Source: Mesostigma viride
Taxonomy: Eukaryota; Streptophyta; Mesostigmatophyceae; Mesostigmatales; Mesostigmataceae
DNA: 62,500 bases
NCBI GenBank assembly: GCA_009746045.1
Contig: RPFO01000165.1
Span: 1,817,825-1,880,324, forward strand
Reading direction: 5' to 3'
Positions 34,001 through 43,200 of this stretch are shown one piece after another; position 1 is the stretch's first letter; the number at the start of each line of letters is the position of its first letter. Below the pieces are notes generated by a model that was not told the origin of the DNA, ran no database searches, and worked only from the letters and a program-made list of their open reading frames with translations. A program made the translations under genes and the position numbers.

Positions 34001-36292
34001 GCGAAGTCGTTGCATGGATCAAAACGTGTCACGTTCCGGAGTGATGGCTGTACGGCTCTGGCACCCACCACCATAGGATGCTCGCCAGGGTCGCGAGACG
34101 CAGCTGCCCGCGACATGGTTCAGCTCTCCACAAAGTAGTCACCACACCAGTACAGGGTAATTGCAGCAGAAAGGATAGCTCCAGAAGAAAAAAAAAGAAG
34201 GTGGGACGCAGCAGACGCGTCTACAACTCAAATTAAGGCCAGTGACAGGGCAGGCCAGGCACCAGGTCACACTGGGAATGGTAATAGTTGAGTGCCGCAC
34301 AGTCGCAACGCGTCAAACAGGAGCGCTCAGTAGGGGTGCTCACAAGAAACCAACAAAAGGTCTCGTTGCTCAGTCGATATCTGCTCCCTCACTTTGGAGG
34401 TATTGGAGGTACGACCCAATCAGGGTATTCAGGATCACAAAGTCCAAGGGACACTCCCCCTGTGGTGAATCGTATGTATCCCTAATAATCTCAATAACCC
34501 AGCGTCTTGCCTGTACCGGATTGATAGCCACAATGGCTCTCTTGCCTTGGAATTCAAAAGTTACTTGCACCAAGTCTATGCTGGGGTGATCAAGCCCAGA
34601 CATGCCTAGTCATCCAAAATTCCAAAAGAAAGCTGCAGGAAGAGAAATATGGGCCAGCAAAATCCGCAGAAGGCCGGCTTACGATTTGTTGAGTGGTCAA
34701 AAGCGAATCGTAGCTTATGCAGCCGATACCATGTCAAGAAAATGGCCAAAAACTTCTCCTAGCTTGCACAATAAATGCTGGCTATCGGAGGAAAGTTCCG
34801 GTACTTGAAGACCTTTGACTTATGGAGAAAAATGAGGCGAATTCATTGGTAATATTCGTTTTATCATTCATCCAACATAGTCTAGGCTGCGGCCATGGGG
34901 CGGCCAGCTGCCATAGCTTGGCATGTCAAGGCTTACAGGACAAATTGCCAGAGCAACATTATGTGGAAAAGCACACCGTCCCTATAGCCGTCGATTTAGT
35001 AAAAATCTACGGCACAGTTAGGGTGCAGGCCAGCCGCCACACAAAACGTGGGTGGCTTGCATCAACACACATGATGCGTTGGGTCACTAGTATGCAAGTA
35101 CAAGGACATTGCGCCTCCAGGGCAGCACTAAGTGAGAAGAGGGGTCGGCGCGAAGCGCGGATCCAGGCAAATTTGTACGACGGCTACAGTACCGGCAGGA
35201 CAGTGCTCGGTACGTTACGGATGACAGCAAACAGTGCTGGAAAATATATTGAGTGCCGATTTATACTACATCGGACTTTGACCAAGTGGACTGTAAATAT
35301 AGGTACGTCTGAAAAAGATTCCGTCACACTAGTACAGATTCATTCACGCGTAAACGTCTCGGCCAGCTATTGTAAAGCGGCCGTAACTGGTCAGCGTAAG
35401 AAAGCCATCGGACAGAATATAATTCTAACAACACTGCCCTGCATCATGAGCAATATCTTTCAAATAAAGGGGGGGCAGCTGGGATATCGCCAAGAAATGA
35501 GCAAGACTGCTAGTTTCCAACCCTTACATAATTCATGATCACCCGTTGCTGGGTGGTTACGCTGCATCATTTGGCTGCATGCAACGAAGAAGACCATTAC
35601 ATACTTTCGGCTCTTCCACGTCAAATACTCACGGGGCCGGGCTGCATGCATACTCATGAAACAATCGAAACTCAGCAAACTAGTGCGACATGTACAAAAT
35701 GCAGCAGGAAAAATACCGACAATTATGATGGAAATAAACTTACGCGCACAAGCGCGCGGTTGACCATGTACCCCTTGCTCCGATACTCGCGAATCTCAGT
35801 GGCCACCTCTTTCTCCACCAAGGGAAACTTGGCCGTAGTCGGGTTTCTGACACGACTTGGGCACTTCTTCCCCGCTAGCTTGGGGTTGTCTGCTGCAGCC
35901 TTGATGGCCGCCTCCTCTGTGAGCATGCGGCTGAAGGTTGAAATCGGGATGGGGGGGTCGCTAGTTTTGCAGAATTGGCGCTGCGACAATCCGCTCTCGT
36001 GAAAGGCGTCCAGAATCTTCCGCTTGGTGCGCATATCCCTGAACGTAATTTCATCTCGCGGCGCACGGCTTACTTTTTCGCCCTTGTCAGCTGGTTTGTC
36101 GGAGTTTACCAGCCCCGCTTCTGATGCCGTGGTTAGCCCTGCCTGTCGTAGTCGCTTTTCCCTCGTCCTCGGTGACATGCGGCACAAGAAAGCTTGCAGG
36201 TCCAGACCTGCGGGGGCCGCATCACCCGAGCCGCCGACAGCTGGCCCTGCGGATGATGGACTGCACTCCGGCTCGCCTGAGCCGCTCGCCAT
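19313..36292 (-). CDS. Pogo-like transposase, seven exons, CENP-B domains plus DDE (DD35D) domain
   Basis: Cuts and rejoins the transposon ends. Minus-strand exons: 36292-35744, 32207-31656, 30372-30074, 29822-29576, 29345-29127, 20810-19928, 19409-19313; about 948 residues. First HTH near residues 88-125 (KRKILDAFHESGLSQRQF). The CENP-B-type HTH spans the exon 1/2 join (EIREYRSKGYMVN, then FVCSDGFLTKFRLRHGF). Catalytic D282 (WCFDETPATF), D404 (LLFLDNLASH) and D440 (TDAWQPGDL). The C-terminal exon is long, acidic/basic and NLS-like (KKKKKTKRDE), ending YGVAWCLVAM. Splice phases agree throughout; intron 2 uses a GC donor. Exon 6 has one net frameshift at a G7 run near 20.22 kb. Introns 1 and 5 carry retrotransposons; introns 2 and 6 carry microsatellites. 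Confidence 0.82.
19482..19725 (+). repeat. GGT/GGC/GGGGT-rich microsatellite and (GTGTGAT)n array in transposase intron 6
   Basis: A trinucleotide GGT then GGC run (19482-19542) passes into GGGGT/GGGGGT-type repeats (to 19612). A heptamer GTGTGAT array follows at about 19666-19722. Frames open through it are compositional artefacts. Confidence 0.85.
20811..21259 (-). other. Transposase intron 5, left remnant
   Basis: AT-rich non-coding sequence between exon 6 (acceptor ACTTACAG at 20811) and the Copia-1 insertion. No ORF is supported. Confidence 0.6.
21265..21881 (+). repeat. Copia-1 5' LTR
   Basis: 617 bp with an AATAAA near 21823. Followed directly by CGTATTACA (21882-21890). Confidence 0.93.
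21906..22610 (+). CDS. Copia-1 ORF1, unknown protein before gag
   Basis: 234 residues, ATG at 21906 (MPNSEEFRIPDDEEIAAPP) only 24 bases after the LTR. Mostly helical, with leucine-rich stretches (LLDEVTVSLDELHRQQ, LFQDLALLSLLTRGV). No zinc finger or enzyme motif. Copia-2 and Copia-A also have an ORF here, starting MSNS or MSNV; those two are clearly related to each other, while this one is shorter and more diverged. Canonical Copia elements have no ORF before gag. It could be a separate capsid-like or RNA-binding protein. Function unknown. Confidence 0.7.
   Translation: MPNSEEFRIPDDEEIAAPPAGSSSRPTVPSWQQLLDEVTVSLDELHRQQRAAHALLGDNPEDPDLPALVPARAFGPIRNILSTFTVQVRGGLRSVTEVTTAIEELDNVLSSLTGYQRNLQNWASLRTGGAPAVSTNLFQDLALLSLLTRGVRSRERQVLINLVAFLASVREWIPAGWELLTIFTHPLRLVARRRVATYAAGSTPVLIHTGAGPELDMEDREFVYTYCDFRGLDY
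22780..23895 (+). CDS. Copia-1 gag with CCHC zinc knuckle
   Basis: Structural protein that packages element RNA. ATG at 22780 (MAEGRRSKGPASG), 371 residues. A helical capsid-like region (about 75-230) is followed by a basic Gly/Ser-rich stretch, one CCHC knuckle CYLCKGWGHIKKEC near residue 315, and an Asn/Lys-rich tail. It lies in its own frame between ORF1 and pol, with a stop before pol. No aspartic protease motif is seen in it. Confidence 0.88.
   Translation: MAEGRRSKGPASGNNNGGAGSGTAHVDDVGLTGEITNLPHNNNNAQAIHGFDLTTQGLLIVNQLQPVTSDSKPKQAEEFVEGLEGFPSLYGGTNYYQIWIGSSTFGKCTDQIKDLTRECKKANKAWALYVAELKELLEDQRKKVGIHWQDKYQGWEVKGDLIQNFLNYCKMVEEGRAHGFNVADNIALTNWLKVSGLDKATRGSLKVMCAPHSTLKAYKVIIKQALEAEELFEGGVPAVKATQAGGRTQGGSKTSEADRSQGGRRGNHHKRKGDHSPDSDRRSHSKSVFRRVGGQPKQGNASDNGGSGQGKSKIQCYLCKGWGHIKKECPSFKKSQGQGSNKNNNNNKKNNNKSQAGQPSKGSQQEDNKEQ
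24037..27521 (+). CDS. Copia-1 pol: integrase, protease, RT, RNase H (one frameshift)
   Basis: N-terminal H-H-C-C finger (IHNMFGHATS ... CKCQ). Integrase core D-D-E: CDIQHIRGMQLL, QVDMQFQHL, HGQQGAIERAIQEVK. Protease-like region at about 25.5-25.8 kb: EVDTNSQVSIIG and GPALLGQNFL. RT: SVVIDFKRAFLEGD and catalytic SLHGDDLHLIAP. RNase H: LYVDSSMDSRQV, SSDVAECRAI, KTDSMGMV, GVDNPADALTKL. The frame changes near 24.60 kb, where one T appears to be missing from a T run; otherwise it is open to 27521. Protease sits after integrase, and the RT motif has His in place of Tyr. Confidence 0.9.
27801..28028 (+). other. Copia-1 conserved 3' non-coding module
   Basis: T-arm-like hairpin (GGGTTCGATTCCC, 27806-27818), two CGGGCGCC boxes (27962-27969, 27976-27983) and TGTAATACG (28020-28028). 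The last is complementary to the CGTATTACA after the 5' LTR. The rest of 27522-28470 holds no ORF. Confidence 0.65.
28471..29087 (+). repeat. Copia-1 3' LTR
   Basis: 617 bp, preceded by a purine tract at 28453-28470. Right target duplication GAACT at 29088-29092. Confidence 0.93.
30744..31034 (+). repeat. (CATA)n microsatellite, about 72 copies
   Basis: Almost perfect tetranucleotide array, preceded by a short ACAA run, inside transposase intron 2. Open frames through it are artefacts. Confidence 0.98.
31061..31377 (+). repeat. (GGAA)n microsatellite, about 79 copies
   Basis: Tetranucleotide array with a single interruption near 31092, 26 bases after the CATA array, in transposase intron 2. 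Confidence 0.98.
32329..33027 (-). repeat. TR-GAG left LTR (3' LTR)
   Basis: 699 bp. It carries a roughly 200-codon open frame on the plus strand from about 32419, antisense to gag. Confidence 0.9.
33211..34116 (-). CDS. TR-GAG gag protein with CCHC knuckle
   Basis: 301 residues from the ATG at 34116 (MSRAAASRDPGEHP). It has a UBN2/Copia-type gag fold: RFDPCNDFAGWVELEAIL, a helical core with TESYKLEKKRQLYRIA, WDEWKDCLLAGL and SLQQIRDLVFEIDDLL. One zinc knuckle, CTFCRRPGHLQETC, lies near residue 245. The frame is intact to TAA at 33211. There is no pol. Such elements are thought to be mobilised by autonomous Copia relatives; the partner is not obvious here because the local Copia clade differs in LTR ends. 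Confidence 0.85.
   Translation of the reverse strand: MSRAAASRDPGEHPMVVGARAVQPSLRNVTRFDPCNDFAGWVELEAILEASCDAQGVLGVLDGSADMSLEHVKAADKLLRSTLLAILKGQAIREARTVDPPTVSAVYKHLKSTIRQPYLTESYKLEKKRQLYRIAIMQNETAPKYWSRGMMMKQDLEDAGVMVTWDEWKDCLLAGLSTAHRAAMAARRTPGMSLQQIRDLVFEIDDLLAPRDPAKPTNKPVDPATHTEGAAYSTSSGGSKKRCTFCRRPGHLQETCYRKYPNMRPRDNQDKAHLTQEAGEVPPGFCFNTMAAVTDDLATQL
34732..35430 (-). repeat. TR-GAG right LTR (5' LTR)
   Basis: 699 bp, the second copy of 32329-33027. Followed on the minus strand by TGGTATCGGCTGC. Confidence 0.9.
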
Positions 36293-36504
36293 AGCGGCTC
36301 ACCGTATATAGTTAGAGTCCTCAGACCACGGATGCAGTCACGTGTTCAATAATTAGTTAATTGATCATTAACTGATGCACTCTCTAACAAAAGTCACGTG
36401 CCACGTACTGTACGTAGCCAGCGTGTGCCTCTCTCACCTCCTCTCACCTCCTTACAGTATACCATGTTAATTACGCCGGCAGAAGGGGAATTCATAAGGT
36501 GGGG

Positions 36505-37015
36505 CGCCTACAGTGCCACGTGTACTGATGTACCGGGTTATTGTGGATGCGACAGCCCACCGACCAACACAGCAAGGTGGGCCACCTGTTCCACGTACTC
36601 AGATTTTGGAAGAGCCAGTCCCACCAACGCAGCAACTCAACGCAGCAAGGTGGGGCACCTGTTCCACGTACTCAGATTTTGGATGGGGACTGTTCCACCT
36701 ACGCAGCAAGGTGGGGCACCTGTTCCTCGTACTCAGATTTTGGATGGGACTGTTCCACCTACGCAGCAAGGTGGGCCACATGTTCCACGTACTCGGATTT
36801 TGGATGGGACTGTCCCACCTACGCGGCAAGGTGGGGCACCTGTTCCACGTACTCAGATTGTGGTTGAGACCGTCCCACAGGCGCATACAGCCCACTTCCA
36901 CGGCTACGTGGTACGCGAACCGTCCCACTTTCACGGCTAAGTGGTACGCGAACCGTCCCACTTTCACGGCTACGTAGTACGCAAACGTCCCACTTCCACG
37001 TGGTGTGGGAACAGC
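36505..37015. promoter_or_regulatory. Divergent intergenic repeat region of the pogo-like transposon
   Basis: Lies between the transposase start (36292, minus) and the accessory ORF start (37224, plus). It contains five tandem units of about 60-70 bp, each with a GGTGGGGCACCTGTTCCACG-type core and CAGATTTTGGA (36580-36870). About four units of 30-35 bp follow with TCCCACTTTCACGGCTACG (36885-37010). The GGTGGG(A/G)CA/TCCCAC cores match the subterminal repeats, so transposase may bind here and control both genes. Inference only. Confidence 0.6.
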
Positions 37016-37223
37016 CCACGTACCCGTGAGGCGGTGTACTGTACTGTGTACATGTACACACAAGTGGTCACATATCACTACCAAGACCTATATTTCACTA
37101 CACCGCACATACGTATTGTATATAATTCGACGTGGCTTTATTATCAAGTATCGTTAACTGCATAAATACTTACACTACGTGAGCAGCTAGCGGTACATAT
37201 AGCTTGTTTTTCTTCTTGAAACG

Positions 37224-40200
37224 ATGGATAAAGCGCTTCATCATGGTTCAGAGGCAGATTCGGAGGCTGCTTATGAGGCAGCTTCCGGGGCCTCTACACC
37301 GGTGAAGGTCCAGCCCAGCGCTGATGTTGATGATGAGTTGAACTCCACCCCAGACCTAGCGTCCTCTACAAATGATGAGGACATAAGTACCAAGGCATCG
37401 CCTTCAGGTCTTACAGTGATCCAGGAAGAACAACCAGCTTCTGCATCCTTGGCTTCTGAGACTCACAACCGGCAAGGGAATGAAGCGGAGGCCGTTTTGG
37501 CAAGAACAGATTCCGGGGGGTCTTCAGATTCCGGGGATTCAGTTAGCATATTGGTGATGCAATATGCTAAGCATATCATACCTGAAGTGGCCTTTCCAAC
37601 GCCGTGCTAAACGCCTCATTTGGACAAGGAACTTGAGAGTTATCAAGTCCCGAAGTAATGCCGCCGGACGCTACAGCAGTACCAGGACTAAGGACACGTG
37701 AGGGACAGGGCACGTGGCAGTGTTGGGTGAACCATCACACGTTACGTGTCACAGGACCGACTGTCACTAGGAGGTACTGTGGTCAATATTGGTTGATGGT
37801 ACCAAGAATGTCACAGGACTTCAGGACTGGCAGTCCTGCAGGCCTGGGATGGACGGGTACTTGTCATGACGGATAAATCCAGAGCGTTACTGTCATTCAT
37901 GGAAGGACAGACGTCCTGGATTGATGCAACCAAGGAAATTGACAGTGGCGGACCTGCCAAGGCGTGCAAGGCCTGGCAGCAATGGTGAGACCTAGAAAGG
38001 CTCGGACACAGCAGTGGCCAAGCGTCTTTTCCCAACACCGTCCGTGGGTGCTGCCGCCTCAGGCTAGTGACCACAGGGTAGTGAGGCAACTGTGGTAAAG
38101 GTTAAAAGCCGCTGGTTGAAACCATGGCTCCATTCATCACATCTTGGGAAGACCAGAAACTCACTGATCCGCGTTCATCTAAATCGTATTACAGTCTGGT
38201 CGACGGATATGTCGAATTCGGACTCTGAAGCTAGGACAAACACCTTTGCGCGTGCAGCAACGGTAGCGGCGTCCAGTCCAGTACCCGCAGGAGGGCACGA
38301 GGACTCGGGGAAGTGCGCCGAAATATTCGTGCGGTGTCGGCACCGGGCGAGTACGTCCGAGGAGCAGCCGAGCAGCTGCTGAGATTTCGCGAGGACCTCG
38401 CGGAAATCATCAGAAGGCTGCCAGCGTCTTGGCGGGCTGGCCACACAAACGCATTCGCGTTTGAGCAGGTGGTCACTCTGCTTTTGCAGATAATTGCCAT
38501 AAGCCTCGGGGGTGCCCGAGAGATAAACGACCTTGTCGCCAATCTCCGCCTTGGGGACGACTACACCGGCGTGCCAAACGTGGTGCAGGTCGCCCGGGAC
38601 AGGCGGGAGGCCATCGTTCGTGGCAGTACGCAGGCGTTGGTGGCAGAGTGCCAGAATCTGGCGCACTCTGTCTTAGAGTTGACCAGAGGCGCTGCTGATC
38701 GTGTCTTCATTACTCTTAATCCCTTCTCCATCTACACTAGTCGGGATACTCCACATTCTCGCCGAGAGTTAAACCAGCTAAGTTTGACTGTCGACGTGGT
38801 TGGCGGTCGAGAGGTCTCAGCCGACGACGCCTTCTACGACTTCGTAGATCAGCCAGCAGGGGCGGTAGTACAGCCGGCCCAGAGGCGTCACGAGGGCGAC
38901 GGCTCTCAGGAGGGCCGTGAGCAGGCGCAGCGGGACGAGCTTAATCGCTACCACATTGACGACAACGTTGGTTTAGGTGAGGCCCATTTGTTGAGGTGGG
39001 GGCGTTCTCGCTGGATACGTGATTACGCGTATGGTTTGAGGCTTCCGGTGGTTATTAGGCCTGTGCCTACTCACGACGACCAGGGGCAGCCATTGAATCC
39101 GGTGGAGGGACCGTTCCACGAGCCAGCACCTGCACCGGTTGCAGGAGAAGCTTCGTCTGAAAACGAGGCTTGAGGGGGTGGAGGATAGGTGGAGAGTTTG
39201 CTGTTTTCTTGTTGCAAAGTTGGTCGCAGCCATTGTATATAATGCCTAGGAGGGCAAGCCGGGGTGCGGCGACATTCGAGGAGCAACGGGAGCGAACGGC
39301 AGAGGAGGACATCGCCAGAGAGGAAGGGGAGGCGATGGAGGAGAGGGGCGTGGAGGCGCCAGCTGGGCAACCTATCCCAGAGATGGACCCCAGGCCGGGA
39401 GAACACACAAGCGGTGGCGTGATGGGCAAGCTGAGGCGGAGAAAGTCAAGCGTGCCAGGCGACCTACGGAGCAGTGGTGCTCACAACGCCTGGTGAGGAG
39501 GACGCCATCGTCACCCCAGGTGTGCGTGCTGCAAAGCAAGCTGCTGTTCACGATAGGGTGTCTGGTATGTTGCCCGAGCGTTTGGAGGCTAGGATTGACC
39601 CTCCCCAGGCACCACCAGTGCGTGTGGGGAGTGTGTTGCCTGGCACCCGTCCATTTTCTGATGCTGTGACAGTCATGAATGGGCAGAAAGCGCTCAACCC
39701 TCCCTGAAGCAAGACAACCTGGATAAATGGCTTGATGACATGAAGCTAGTCGTGGGCTCTGTCGCAGCAGGTGTGGATATTGTCAGGGTGTTTCACTCTT
39801 CCACCGCAAACAAGGGATCGTCTGAAAGGGTCAATGACATGGCTAGGCATGCTCTGAAGAGGGGCACACTTGGCTGCAGTTCCTGGATGACATCAAGGAG
39901 GAGTTTTCTGACAGGGTTCACAATCTCACCATGGAAAAGAAGAGAGAATTTGATGAGTTTGAGATCAAGGGTGAGGTGGCTGCTGAGCTGGCCAGGTTTG
40001 AGTTGATCGTGGAGGCAGGCAAGAAGCAGGGCTTCAGTGTGACAGTCAGGGCAGCAGCAGACCACTTCTTGATAAGATGGGCTTGTCAGAGGAAGGTAGG
40101 GCTACTGCTAGGCAGCTCTGTGATCTCACTGATGGCACCTGGGGGGCTCTGAAGCGTGTGATACTAAACTTCAGGACCCGGGTCCCTACCTGCAAGGGTA

Positions 40201-43200
40201 TCAGTTCTCAGGGAGGGTCAGCGTCTCAGGCTAGCCAGGGCAAGAACCGTACCCCATCTGGGACACGGTATGGTAGCAGGAGAAGGAAGCAGGCCCAGAA
40301 GGAGCAGAACCAGGGTGGTGGAGGAGGTCAGCAGGGGAACCAGAATCAGGGGAACCAGTCTGGCAACCGTAACAGCCATCAGCAGGGTAAGGGTGGTGGC
40401 CAGGGGCAGAATAACAATCAGCCTCAGGCAACCAGAACAAGCAGGACAGCAAGGCCCCAGGGGGAGGGTCTGGCAAGAGCAAGTGTTTTGCTTGTGGCAA
40501 GGAAGGTCACTGGAAGAGGGATTGCCCAAACAAGAAGAAGGGGCAGTCTGATCAGAAGTGACTAGTGAAGCAGTCCCGTGTACATAGTGAGACACCCTGT
40601 GGGGACACAGCTTCACATGTAAATAAATCTGGGCAGGGTGCCACCTCTGATCAGCACCAGGGGTGTACTGATGTTCTCATTCCACAAGATTGCATGCATG
40701 CTGCAGCACAACAATCCCCTCAACTGTCAACAGGTGGAGGGTCCCCAGACAGGGTTGGCTCTGGGAGCCTAGATGCTCTGCTGGGAGGGTCTGCTGGGTC
40801 CTCTGGATCCAAGATGCAGAAGGTGGATGTTGCGTCCTCACACGCAGGGCCCGTCCAGGCGTCTTCCCAGGTGCGTAATCTGGCTAGGCAACTGAGCTAC
40901 ACGGATGCTGGACGCAGGCTGCACAATATCTTTGGTCACACAGCCATGGCTGAGATGTTTGGTTGGAAGATTGGAGATGAGCCACTGAGGGAAGCATGCA
41001 GGGCTGCAGCTGAGCAATGTGCTTGTAAGGAGAATGCTGCCAAGAAGCCAAGGTCCCATGCTAGGGAGCCTGCCAGGGAGAAGGGGGACATCCAGGTAGA
41101 CGTCCAGCATATCAGGGGCTTATACATTTTGGTGGCAGTGGACAGATTTAGCAGGTACAGGCTGCTCCAGATTCTGCCAGATATGAAGGGGAATACCCTG
41201 CTGCTGGGCTTGCAGACTCTCTTACCAGGCTTTGGGGTGTACAAGACAGTACAGGCTGATATTCAGTTTGAGTGCCTACTGTCACAGCAGGAGCAACTGC
41301 CATGCAAGCTGCTGGTCACGCCCAGGGAGAGCCATGGACAGCAAGGTGCTGTGGAGAGATCCATCAGGGAGGTCAAGACCGTAGTGCTGGCAGAACCTAA
41401 GGTGCCACTGGTAGCATCTGCTTTGGAGAGGGCAGTGTGGACCAGGCAGGTGGAAGAACAGTTGAACCTCAGAATAAACTACTATTATGACGGGGTGGCT
41501 GTCAATCCTGTAGCACTGCAGTTTGGATGCTAGCCCAGGAAGTGGTCCAGGCATGCTTGAGGAAAGCAGACAGGGTGTTTGCTCAGTTGAGACGCAAGGA
41601 TAGGGGCTGGAATGTGCTGAGGCCTCAGGTGGGGCTGAAGGTCAGAATGTGGAAGGAGCCATCAATGCAGGGCAAGAGGGGCAAGTGGCAGAACGGGGTG
41701 GTGACCTGTGTGGAAGATGCCAATCGTTCCTGCCTTGTGGCCTTGGAGAGTAATCCCAGGCATGTTTACAGGTTGAGCTGGGCCAACGTCAAGGAACGCA
41801 AGCCACATGCAATCTGGCCTGCAGACGGGCCTGGACCCCAGTGTTGGCTGGAGGGCCAGGTTAAGGACCAGGTAGTTGATGTGCCTGTCACTGACGTGGG
41901 AGGTGGCTATCCCTCTGATGATGATGAGGTGCAGGAGGCAACTGCATCACCTGTGGTGGAGCCAACGGGGGCTGGGCCTGCACCAGGGTCCAAGAGGCCA
42001 CTCATGGCAGACATTGTCCGGTCGCTCATGTTCAACAAGCACAAGGATCCCAAGGTATCTAAGTTGACTGAATGGGGTTCTTGCTGGGCTGCTACCCTAG
42101 AAGTGGATACTAACTCAGAGGTGTCTATCATCAGGGTGGAGGATGCTCAGGGCCTGAAGGTGAATAAGGCTGGCTGCAGGGCAGTGAGTGACTTTACGGG
42201 CACTGTAACAATGAAGATCCTAGGGGAAGTGACTGTGCCTATCCTGGGTGTCCCCACTGCGTTCTGTGTGGTGGAAGGGTACCAGGGGCCTGCCATTTTG
42301 GGCCAGAATTTCTTGTGCATGCCAGGAGTGACTCTGTCAGCAGATGAGCTTGCACTAGAAGGTCACGGCAGTTTGCCCCTCCAGAGATATCACTACTCCA
42401 AGGGTCTAGCTGTGGCAGTCAAGGCTGTGAAGGGGCAGCAGAGTGTGGGGCCTGAAGGCAAGGAGCCCATTGCTGAGGACTTGTTGATCATCCCAACCAC
42501 CCTAGATCCACGGGACTTGGGGGTGCACAAGTACCAGATTGCTGGTCACAGTCCTATTTCCTGGCACCAGTTGGTAGAGTTGATGCAAAGCCCCAAGATG
42601 GCTAAGGCATGGATTCTAGGGTTTGTCTCCAGTGGGCATGACTGGATAGTGTCTAACTGTGCTGAGCCTGTGGATGAGTTGCCCAGGGAGCATCAGTTGC
42701 TAAGGCTCTTGTTTGTGCTCAAGCTGAAGGAGATAGACGGTGTGCAGGTGCCACATGTGAGGCCAGTTGTGACTGAGTACCATGGCACGGGGGAGCTGAC
42801 AGATGAGGAGTTGTATACGCCTGGGATGCTGCATGATACCTGGAGGATTGTTCTGTGTATATATCTGTCTTTCCTGGTCAAGGGCATTGCGTACAGCTCT
42901 GTGCTGATTGATTTCAAGAGGGCTTTTCTCAAGGGTGATGTGGAGCAGGCCAAGGAGACGTGGCGTGATATCCCTCCCTTCTTTGTAACAGTGCCCAAGG
43001 TGTGGAGAGCAGAGATCAAGTCAAAATATCTCAGAATACTCAAGGGTTTGGAGGGTCTCAGGTCCAGCCCTATCATCTGGAGAAAGAGCCTGGAAAAGTT
43101 TCTGAAAACTCACTGTGGCTTTACTGTGTCTCCAGTTGATCCTTGCTTGTTCCAGAGTACTCATGAAGGGTTGCCTGTGTTTGCATCTCTGCATGGAGAT

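Larger units (their letters stand above)
32329..35430 (-). mobile_element. TR-GAG element: gag-only LTR retrotransposon in transposase intron 1
   Basis: LTRs 32329-33027 and 34732-35430 (699 bp each) have canonical TG...CA ends and target duplication ACACT (32324-32328 and 35431-35435). On the minus strand the primer site is TGGTATCGGCTGC (tRNA type) and the purine tract is CAAGGGGGTG. The 1.7-kb interior holds only a gag gene, so it must borrow RT and integrase. I see one difference between the LTRs, so it is young. It is unlike the AGTT-ended Copia elements here. Confidence 0.9.
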
